From Cinnamomum chago (lineage: Eukaryota > Streptophyta > Magnoliopsida > Laurales > Lauraceae), in assembly GCA_038049695.1 (NCBI GenBank), contig CP142452.1, forward strand, positions 51,046,501 to 51,110,500: a stretch of 64,000 nucleotides of DNA, given 5' to 3'. The position numbers and the translations under genes are program-made. Of this stretch, positions 1 to 8,113 are shown in pieces. The notes under the pieces were generated by a model, which ran no database searches, was not told the origin of the DNA, and saw only the letters and a list, made by a program, of their open reading frames with translations. Numbering within the stretch: position 1 is the first letter of the stretch; the number at the start of each line of letters is the position of its first letter.

Positions 1-3
1 TTG

Positions 4-114
4 GTTTTGACCTTGTGACCTAACAGGCTGTATGTGGCAAGTTAGGGGGTCGGGTTTTGATTTTTGGTTTTGGTCTTGTGACCTAACAAGCTGTATGTGG
101 CGAGTTAGGGGACC
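4..114 (-). repeat. Two-copy tandem repeat in the Tat1 3' region
   Basis: Two units of roughly 60 bases, each with GACCTAACA, GCTGTATGTGGC and GTTAGGGG. The inverted equivalent is at 39967-40110 next to the Tat2 polypurine tract and LTR, which places this near the Tat1 3' end. Confidence 0.7.
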
Positions 115-120
115 ATGGTT

Positions 121-880
121 TGGTTTTTTGGTTCACTCTTTGGGACAATTTTGGGTCCATTGGAGTGGTTTGGGCTTTTGTGGAATGTAAATTTCAAGAT
201 TTTGGCTTAATTTGGTTCATGAGGTGGGATGGTTTGGATTTTTGGAAACTCATGAAGCTTGGATTTTTGTATGGTATGGTCCAATCAACTCAAAAGAGGC
301 ATGGAACCATTTTTTTTTGTATGCTCTTGGTAAGAGGAATTTTGACTAAAAGCCACTTTTAGTGCCTAGGTGGTCAAACCTGGCTCATATGGGCTAACCC
401 ATGGGACCTTAAGCTTTGAAAGATGACTTAGATCTCATATGGTGTCATTTTTGTAAAGAATATCTAAAGATATCTCCTTTGGGTGGAGAATATCTAAAAA
501 TATCTTTACTTTAAGAGATTTTCTCAAGTTTTCTTGATTTTGGGAGAGATTCTCTCAAAATATCTTTCTTTGGGAGAGAATTTCTCCAAGAATCTTTGTT
601 TTGGGAGAGAATATCCCAAGTTTCCTTTTCTTTTGGGAAGGTTGCTAATTTTTAGCACTTACCTCCTTACTTTTCTCCTCTTTCTTCTTTTGGTTTGCTT
701 TCTTCTATAAAAGCAAAGGGGTGGGATCTCTTGCTCCTATTGCTTTTCTTTTTGCAAAAATCTTCAAGAGAGCTCCAAGATCTCCTCTTCTTCAAAGACC
801 TTCAAGTTCTTCTTTTTCTTCTCCATGGCTTCAAGTGAGTTTTTCTTTCTCAACAAGAAATTGCATGTAAAAGTAGAAAA
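121..880 (+). other. Promoter-like non-coding block within the Tat1 3' region
   Basis: No convincing ORF. Positions 440-640 carry degenerate repeats of a GGGAGAGAATATCT-like phrase. A TATA box (TATAAAA) is at 706-712 on the plus strand, followed by a pyrimidine-rich leader, an ATG at 825 and a splice-donor-like AAGTGAGT at 833-840. In Tat2 the matching interval holds an antisense plant mobile domain gene, whose promoter would lie here pointing rightward in Tat1 coordinates. This block could therefore be the orphan promoter of a lost antisense gene. The alternative is a fragment of an unrelated LTR. Confidence 0.35.
706..712 (+). promoter_or_regulatory. TATA box (candidate) on the plus strand
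   Basis: TATAAAA followed by a C/T-rich leader, as in the recognisable LTR promoters elsewhere in the window (22536, 32729, 42074). Orientation is opposite to Tat1. Confidence 0.4.
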
Positions 881-1025
881 AAGTTTCTTTTCTTTTTTTT
901 TTCTTTTTTTTTCTTTTCTTCTTTTTTTTTCACGTGTTTCCCTTTTTTTTCACACGTTTTTTTTTTCTTTTTTTTTCTCTTTTTTTTTCTTTTTCTTTTT
1001 TTTTCTCTTTTTTTTTTTTTTTTTG
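881..1025 (+). repeat. Long polypyrimidine (T/C) tract
   Basis: About 145 bases almost entirely T with scattered C and two short CACGTGT/CACACG interruptions. It replaces the position at which Tat2 enters its antisense gene; Tat1 and Tat2 align again from about 1025 rightward (1025-1055 matches 56530-56565 inverted). The low-complexity ORFs over it are composition artefacts. Confidence 0.8.
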
Positions 1026-1179
1026 ATACCTCTATGTAAAACATTTTTGGTATTCTGTGTACCTTTTACTTAAATTCTTTTTTGATGAAAATAAGCAAAG
1101 GTTGGATGAGAATGTTTGTTTGAAAATTTTGATCAAAAGGTTATCATTTTGTGAAAATCTTTTGTCAAAAGGGTTGTTT

Positions 1180-1775
1180 TGGCATGAAAGCCAGATTTTG
1201 CGGCAAAAGCCAGGGTTTTTTTTTTTGTGTGGTTTGAAAGCCGAATTTCGAGATGGCATGAAAGCCGAAATTTGGATTTATGGCATGAGAGCCAAAATTT
1301 TGGATGGCGTGGAAGCCGAAATTTTGAGGTGGCATGAAAGCCGATTTTGGTGGCGTGAAAGCCAAATTTTGGGATGGCATGGGAGCCAAAGATTTTTTGT
1401 GATGGCATGAAAGCCGAATTTTGAGGTGGCATAAAAGCCGAGTTTGAGATGGCATGGGAGCCAAAGATTTTTTGTGGCATGAGAGCTAAGATTTGGTTTG
1501 TGGCATCAGAGCCGGTTTTGTTTTTGGTGTAAGAACCAGATTTAGTTTTTGGCATGAAAGCCAAAATTTCTTTTTGGCATGGAAGCCAGATTTTTTGTTT
1601 TTGGCATGAAAGCCAGATTTTTTTTTTTGAAAACCGAGTTTTGTTTTGTTGGCATGGAAGCCGAATTTTGATTTTTGGCATAAAAGCCGGATTTTTTTAT
1701 TTTTTTGGCGTGAAAGCCGGATTTTTGGCATGGAATCCGGGTTTTTTGGCGTGAAAGCCAGGTTTTTTGGTTTTC
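1180..1775 (-). repeat. Array of type I mini-hairpin repeats in the Tat1 3' region
   Basis: More than 20 units of about 20-30 bases. In element sense each contains GGC, a six-base loop such as TTTCAT, then GCC, and a T/A-rich spacer ending AAAATTCGG or similar. Variants include GGCTTTCACGCC, GGCTCTCATGCC and GGCTTCCATGCC. The three-base stem is kept while loop bases vary. The same array occurs in Tat2 at 55880-56420. All six frames are long and open over parts of it, but as repeat translations without domain character. Confidence 0.85.
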
Positions 1776-1782
1776 AAAAATG

Positions 1783-2192
1783 CAAGTATCGACTAAAAGT
1801 CGCCTCCCTGGTGAATGGTATTGCAAGTATCGATGGAATGTCGCCTCCTTGCTCATTCGGTTGCGAGTATCGATGGAATGTCGCTTCCTCGCGGAGTTTG
1901 GTGCAAGTATCGATGGGATGTCGCTTCCTTGCTTTTGTCTTCAAAAAATTTTGTTTTGTGGGTATCGATGGAATGTCGCTTCCCCATGATTTTTGAATTT
2001 TGAGGTTTTTTCGAACCTTTGTTTTGTTTTTTGTTTGTTTTGAAATTTGGGTTGTGGATATCAACTGGAACGTTGCTTCTCCACGATTTTTGAAATTTTG
2101 GGGTTTTGGAAGTATCGAATGGGTGTCGCATCCTTCCGATTTTGGGTTTTGCAAGTATCGACTGAAAGTCGCTTCCCTGCGGTTTTTGAAAA
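1783..2192 (-). repeat. Array of type II mini-hairpin repeats in the Tat1 3' region
   Basis: About nine units of 40-60 bases with a core such as GCGACATTCCATCGATAC (element sense). Cores include CGACTTTTAGTCG (five-base stem, three-base loop), CGACTTTCAGTCG and CGACATTCCATCG. The stem is maintained by paired changes in several units. Tat2 carries the same array at 55458-55876. Confidence 0.85.
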
Positions 2193-2576
2193 ACCATTTT
2201 TTTGTTTAAAGACATGAGGGTCGTAAATTTTGACTTAAAACCATTTTGGTGGTAAAAGTCGGGGTGGACTAGGGCTGAAATCCCTAGGTCCTGATTTTGT
2301 TTCAAACCATGAATCTTGGGTTGAAGGATCGAAAATTTTGGTCAAGTTTGGGAAGAGGCTCTTAAACTTGGATTTTTGGATTTGTTTTTTTTTTTTTTTT
2401 TGAACAATGAAACGATGAAAGAAACATTGTTCTGAGGGTTTTTTTTTTAGAAATTTCAACAAGAGGATGAAAATTCCAAAAGGAGTGGGTTTGACGAGCA
2501 GATACCTAGGAATAGGCTTTGGCCGTGTAGACATTGCTCTGACCTGGTGGGGAAAGCCTTCAAGGGTAGTACCGCT
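2193..2576. other. Spacer between pol end and hairpin arrays
   Basis: Non-coding stretch downstream of Tat1 integrase, collinear with 55107-55457 of Tat2 (inverted). It contains a T-run at 2383-2401 and another at 2443-2449. No other signal seen. Confidence 0.6.
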
Positions 2577-4346
2577 TCAAGAACTTTCCATTGATGGGCA
2601 GCATACACCTGCACCCTCCATGTTTAGAAGAGCGTATGCGCCGTTGGAGAAGACTTTGTCGATGACGAAAGGTCCCTCCCATTTTGGTTCAAATTTGCCT
2701 TTGGATTTGTTGGCAAAAACCATTGGTCTTTTTACTGTAAGAACCAAGTCTCCCTTTTTGTAGGCGCGTTGCCTGACCTTCTTGTCAAAAGATCCTGCCA
2801 TGCGTGCTTGGTAGAGTTCAATGCTTTGTAGAGCTTCGAGCCGTCTCTCATCGAGGTTATCCAGCTCTTGGAGTCTCAATTTGACATTACTTTCTTGCGT
2901 CATGTCATTTTGCAGAGATACCCTTAAGGAAGGAATTTGAACTTCCAAAGGGACAACAGCTTCGCATCCATAGACCAAGGAGAATGGTGTGCTATGGGTT
3001 GGTCCTCGAACGGTGGTTCGATAGGCCCACAAAGCTTCAGGCAGTTTGTCGCCCCAATCTCTTTTGTGACTGGAGACCATTTTCTTGAGGATTTTGCAGC
3101 GCGTTTTGTTGAAAGCCTCTGCTAGTCCATTTGCTGCCGGATTGTACGGAGTTGAAGGACAACTTTGGATTTTGTATTTGTCGCAGAACCTGTAGAATCG
3201 GTGATCGCGGAACTGCGGTCCGTTATCATGGACGAATCTTTTAGGTATGCCGAAGCGACAAATGATGTTGGTGCGCAGGAACTGAAGGACTGATGAGGTC
3301 TTCATTTCACTAAGCGCGAACGCTTCTGACCACTTGGAGAAATAATCCGTAGCGGCGAAGATGAAGCGATGACCTTTGCTCGATGGGGGAGAGATAGGAC
3401 CTATGATGTCCATACCCCAGGCTTCAAAAGGCCATGAGATTGTTGTAGGATGTAGCCATTCCGGAGGCATGTGGACATAATCTCCATGAACTTGGCATTG
3501 TTGGCAGCGCTTAGCAAATTGCATTGCATCAGCCACCATGGTAGGCCAATAATAACCTAACCTTTTTATCTGATCGTAGAGCTTAGGTCTAGCCTGATGG
3601 GCTCCATAAAGACCAGCATGTACCTCTTTGAGTGTTTCCTCAGCCTCTTGTTGTGACAAGCAGCGTAGAAGTACTCCATTGTAGGATTTCTTATAAAGCA
3701 TTTTTGAAGGAATATCCAAATGAAAGTTTGGGGTTCGCCTTTGGATGCTTACCCGCTCTTTTGGATCCTCATGTAGGATTCCGAACATGATGTAATCAAT
3801 GAACGGATCCCTCCAGTCGCCGATCAGAGGTTTAAGGACGGAGATCCGACTTTCAACCAATTGGTGGCATTCAGCAACTGCTTGATGTGTGTTGAGAGGA
3901 GGGAGAATCCTTTTTTGACACACAGTAACTTGCATGTTTTCCCCTTCTTGGATTGCCATAGACGCAGCAAGTCCAGCCAGGGCATCTGCACGAATGTTTT
4001 CACCTCTGAGGATGTGGGTGATGTGACAGATGTCGAACTTTTGTCGAAGCGATTGTGCCTTGTTGTAGTAAGGCAACAGATCGGGCTTCCTGACTTCAAA
4101 TTTCTGATTCATTTGGTTGACGATCAGTTGAGAGTCTCCAAAAGCTTCCAGCGTAGTGATGCCGGATTCAAGGGCGAGCTCCAATCCAACGATGAGGGCT
4201 TGGTACTCAGCTACATTGTTTGAACATGGTTCCAGTAGCGAGAATGCGTGTGGAATCATGTATTTGTCGGGACTAACAAAGAGAATGCCAATTCCCGATA
4301 TTTGATTTCCCTTTTCATTTGTCCTGGTTCCGCCATCGAAGTACAT
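2577..4346 (-). pseudogene. Tat1 pol: second (archaeal-type) RNase H and integrase
   Basis: 589 open codons covering the C-terminal part of Tat1 pol. Residues 1-130 form an extra RNase H: MYFDGGTR start, NNVAEYQAL, GDSQLIVNQ and RADALA, with candidate catalytic D4, E47, D71 and D121. Integrase follows: zinc-binding H243, H250, C281, C284; catalytic D313 (GMDIIGP), D374 (HDNGPQF) and E410 (LAEAFNK), with the D,D-35-E spacing intact. The C-terminal part has the usual KKGDLVL and KWEGPFVI phrases. A second RNase H before integrase is established as a Tat-lineage trait. This segment looks catalytically sound, but it is separated from RT by frameshifts, so the element is not functional as a whole. 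Confidence 0.88.
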
Positions 4347-4361
4347 GTGCCAAGAAGCATT

Positions 4362-4861
4362 TCATAAAGAAGTCTCCACACTGTAGACTGGTTCGTCTGG
4401 GAGGTCATCCCTGAGTGGAGAATCTTTAGGCAATGGATGCTCCACGAGGAAGTCTGCTAGAGCTTGGCCTTTGATTGCTTTTTGTGGTACATACCTAATG
4501 TCAAATTGTGACAAGAGGATGGACCATTTTGCTAGTCGGCCATTGAGAGAACCTGCTTTTGTGACAAGGACCTTTAGGAGGTTGATCCTCGAAATCAGGT
4601 ACACTGTGTTGGCTAGCAGGTAGTGACGCAGTTTTGTATGGCGAACATCACTGCCAAGCATTCTTTTTCGACTGGAGAGTAGCGATGCTCTGCACCTACC
4701 AACATGCGGCTAAGGTAATATAGAGCAGCTTCTTTTCCCTCGTCATTCTTTTGTGCGAGTAGAGTGCCTAAAGAACAATCAAGGGCTCTTGTGTACAAGA
4801 GGAATGGTTATCCAGTTGTGGGGGCAGCCAACACTGGAGGTTTAGTCAGGTATGACTTGAT
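4362..4861 (-). pseudogene. Tat1 pol: retroviral-type RNase H and connection, frameshifted
   Basis: Two overlapping frames (4613-4798 and 4362-4661) together encode the first RNase H: FLLYTRALD, a LGTLLAQ phrase, ALYYLSRMLVGAEHRYSP and EKECLAV, then the tether with AKWSILLSQFDIRY and QALADFL. A small indel near 4630 breaks the frame. Against Tat2, 239 bases of the RT/RNase H connection are missing between FFGVSSG and the start of this block (junction near 4862), with a two-base GA microhomology at the breakpoint. That deletion is out of frame. Confidence 0.8.
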
Positions 4862-5228
4862 GTCCCGATGAAACACCGAAGAAGCATTTGAGGGGAATCA
4901 TTCGCAATTTGTGTTTGCGAAGTCGGAGGAAGACTTCTCGAAGATCTTTGAGATGGTCTTCTTTTCTTTTGCTTTTGACGGCGAGGTCATCAACGTAACA
5001 TTCGACCGTCTTGTGCTGCATATCTTGGAATATCTTCATCATAGCCCTCTGATATGTAGCGCCAGCATTCTTCAGACCGAATGGCATGACAGTGTAGCAA
5101 TACACGCCAAACGGGGTCCGAAATGCTGTGTGTTTTTCATCTTCAGGATGCATCTTTATCTGATTGTAGCCAGAAAAGCCGTCCATGAATGTCATTTGCT
5201 CGAATCCGCAGGTGTTGTCAATCATCAC
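4842..5228 (-). pseudogene. Tat1 pol: reverse transcriptase palm (partial)
   Basis: Core RT motifs in order: MTFMDGFSGYNQI, TAFRTPFGVYCYTVMPFGLK, NAGATYQRAM, and the catalytic YVDDLAVKS box. The frame runs off after FFGVSSG because of the connection deletion. It is out of frame with the upstream RT start (5273-5692), so at least one indel lies near 5230-5275. The order and wording of the motifs fit Ty3/Tat RT. Confidence 0.85.
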
Positions 5229-5272
5229 CTCAGGTATGGGGAGCGGAAATTCATCTTTTGGGCATGCATTGT

Positions 5273-5692
5273 TTAGGTCTCTGTAATCAATGCAGACCTG
5301 ATTTGTCCATTTTTCTTTGTCACAGGGACGATGTTGGCCAACAATTCAGGATGTTGTTCCTCACGGATGAAGCCAACACTTTTGAGTTTTTGAACTTCTT
5401 GTTCAATTTTGTCCATCACGTCAGGACGGAACCTTCTTTGCCCTTGTTTGACAGGCTTGATATCTTTTTGAAGATTGAGTTTGTGGACTGCTATTTTGGG
5501 GTCTAAGCCAGGCATGTCAGCGTAAGACCATGCAAAACAATCAACGAACTCATGGAGAAACGCGATATACTCGGGTAACTCATCATCCTTTATATTCTTG
5601 CTTATGAATACAGGACGTTGGTTATCAGGTGTTCCCAAGTCTATCTCTTGAACAGAATCTTCAGTTGGAAGGTTTGAAGGTGGTTCCCCCAC
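5273..5692 (-). pseudogene. Tat1 pol: N-terminal part of reverse transcriptase
   Basis: Contains FVDCFAWSYADMPGLDP and KQGQRRFRPD, the usual entry into Ty3/Tat RT, followed by VGFIREEQHPELLANIVPV. It lies in the same reading frame as gag, protease and the G-patch-like block upstream, separated from the last by an in-frame TAG at 5759. The frame is lost just before the LNxAC region expected next. Confidence 0.8.
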
Positions 5693-5758
5693 AATATTTT
5701 CGGAGGCTTCCGGCCCAACAAAGCCTTCTAGAGTTCCAAAGGTATCTACAGACCACGA

Positions 5759-6265
5759 CTATGCTTTTGTCCATGGGTCTTCTTGATTGGTACTTTTCTC
5801 AAGATTTGCTATGAGATGGTCCCAATCACCTGTTGAAACTAGGTGGAAGTAGGGCACTTCTTTTGGAGACAGTGGTTCTTCTGGGTCAGAGAACCGTGTG
5901 TCTGTATCATCGGACAATTCCTCTTCATCATCAGAGAAATCGTACCAATTGGATGAACTTCCTGGATCCTTGACGGTCAACTCTTTAAAGAGATATCCAG
6001 GGAGATCGATGTCTTCATTAATATGAGATGTTGAGGCTTGGTCGACAAGACGACTTTGCAGCCTTTGTGTCAACTGTCTCAAGGGAGCGTCAGGATCATA
6101 CCCCAGCCCATGTGAAGACTTTTCTATGTGGCGGTGGGGTTTCCAACCTTCCAGTTGACTTTTGGTCAGGGTTGGTTCTAATGGCGTGATAATACCACGG
6201 CCATCTCCCAAACCGATTGGGTTCTGAGCGTCGTAGCCCATTTTCTTCATGATAGCTTGTGCCAT
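5759..6265 (-). pseudogene. Tat1: G-patch-like segment between protease and RT
   Basis: The first residues read MAQAIMKKMGYDAQNPIGLG followed by DGRGIITPLEP, which resembles a G-patch (MGY..G.GLG...GI.P). An acidic stretch (DDEEELSDDTD) follows. Such a segment is known between protease and RT in some retroelements. It is in frame with the protease ORF; an in-frame TAA at 6272 separates it from the short ORF 6272-6535. The role (nucleic-acid binding aiding RT) is inferred from the family, not shown here. Confidence 0.6.
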
Positions 6266-6271
6266 TGGACT

Positions 6272-6535
6272 TTACAGGGATAGTTGAGGCATACCTTCAT
6301 TTTGGAAAGGTTCAAGCGAAGAATTTGATGAAGAAACTCCCGATTTATGGAAGAAGATTGGCTTTTCTTCTGCTGATGTTGTTGGAACAACGAAGGAAGC
6401 AGATGCCGGATCTTCTATGTCAACGGTTGTCTCCAACGGAGTGAGAGCGGGCTGAACTTGTTGATCATCAGCTTGGCTTGACGATGTGTTGTCTTCTGGC
6501 TCTGAGTCCAAATCCGTGTCTTGCAAGATAGACAC
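6272..6535 (-). pseudogene. Tat1: short spacer segment of the gag-pol frame
   Basis: 87 codons of acidic, Ser/Thr/Gln-rich sequence with no domain I recognise. It links the protease region to the G-patch-like region in the same frame. An in-frame TGA at 6566-6568 cuts it off from protease, so it is best read as part of a once continuous polyprotein. Confidence 0.5.
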
Positions 6536-6565
6536 GAAGGAGACAACAAACTTGCCCCCAGCCTT

Positions 6566-8062
6566 TCATTTTGTCTTCTTTGCTTTGGTGGTGATCACCA
6601 GAGGCTTTGAAGACTTAAGGGAGACCAAGAAGGGAGATTGATTATTCTCTTCGGTTTTGATAGAGGGTTTGTTTTCTTCCGGTGATTGCTGAGGAGCCTT
6701 GCCTTTGTCTTTCTGGAGATTTTCAGCAAAGGGTGTTGTTTCTTCCTCCCTTTCTTCTTTTTCATATTTGTACGTCTGAGCATCTGCGAAATAGACTTCT
6801 TTGCCTTTGAAGGGCTTTTTGTCTACAAACACTCGATGTATCAAGCCGTCATTTCTAACGAACTTGATGCACTGATGTAAAGTCGAAGGGACAACACCAT
6901 TCTCATGTATCCAGGGGCGTCCGAGAAGGATGTTGTAGCATGAAGGGGTCTTTATTGCATAGACAGTGACCTCGGAGATAAGATCACCGATTTGCAACTT
7001 GAACCTGATTTTGCCGATCGGCCTTTGAGCGCTGCCATCATATCCAACGATGGACACAGACGTGTGGCTCAGCTTGCTAGGTGGAATGCCCAGTTCTTCG
7101 AGTGCCGAAGTGGAGATGAGGTTGAGTGCAGAACCTGGATCGATCTGGATTCTGCGTACTGGCACCTCTTTGATGTACCCGGTGAAGTACAGGGGTTGGT
7201 TGTGCTTTGTCTCACCTAGCAGGAGGTCTTCCTTGGTGAAGGCGATGGTTGCACTTGCTGCTTTTTGAACCGAGAGGCATTCGATGCAGGATCCCTCAGT
7301 TTTCTTCTTTTCTCCTTTTGAGGGAGTTTTTGATTTTTTGACCCTATAGTCCATTTCAATTTGTAGGACTTGTGGGGCATGTTTGTCGACATCCGCATCC
7401 AGCATTTGTAGTTCTGAAATGAGACTATCACGAGTCTGTGGTGACATTCGTAATAAGTCTAGGATGTGCAGACGTGCAGGTATGTGTTTGAAGTGCTGAA
7501 TCAAGTCGTACTTGAAAGCTTCCTTGGGGCCTGCATTTTCATTATTCTTGCCACTAGAGGCGTTTACAGCTTGTTTTCCTGAAGGATTTACATAAGAAGC
7601 AGAAGGTTGGTTGTAGTTTTTGTGGTAATCCCGGCCAGAACGGGTACCTCTACCAACTTCAAGAGCTTTTGGAGAAGGGTCTTTGTTTGGAAGATCACCC
7701 TCGAGATCGAGGGGTTGTTCCTTCTCATTTGCTGAAGATGTCTCTGTGTCAGCATTGCCATCTTCAGTAATTGTGTTGCATGGAGCATTTTCCGGGAGCA
7801 AGTCCTGAACAACATCCAGCAATTTTCCTTCTTTATCGAATATTTTGTCGGTCCAGACATCACCGATGAGATCGGGCATTTGGGACCAATTGACCGGATT
7901 TTCTTTGAAGAAGATTTCATCGGCTGGAATTTCTTCAAGGTGATCAGTCGGAAGAGGTTTGAGTTCCGATGTCACTGTTCCAGGAGACGAAGCCTGAGAT
8001 GGTGAGGAATTATCATCCTGAGCTATTGCATTGCAAGTAACTTTGACGGAAGATGCCTTCAA
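6566..8062 (-). pseudogene. Tat1: aspartic protease region
   Basis: 498 codons. The first 250 residues are acidic and low in recognisable domains. The protease follows: VRRIQIDPGSALNLIS with candidate catalytic D308, and the C-terminal YNILLGRPWIH (about 376-386), the second hallmark of retroelement aspartic proteases. The D-x-G core reads DPG instead of the textbook DSG/DTG, a variant I recall from other plant Ty3 elements. The ORF is in the same frame as gag, with a single TGA at 8114-8116 between them. Confidence 0.8.
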
Positions 8063-8113
8063 GATGAACTGTTGGGAATCAGATTCGTCCTCAGATGTAG
8101 GAGGATCATCGAT

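Noticed and set aside
825..1073. Phe/Lys-rich ORFs over the polypyrimidine tract
   Set aside because: Homopolymer-like composition only; no support as protein beyond the possible leader ATG.
1133..1856. ORFs of 100-180 codons across the type I repeats on the minus strand
   Set aside because: Repeat translations in several frames; Tat2 has equivalents in different frames, so no frame is conserved.
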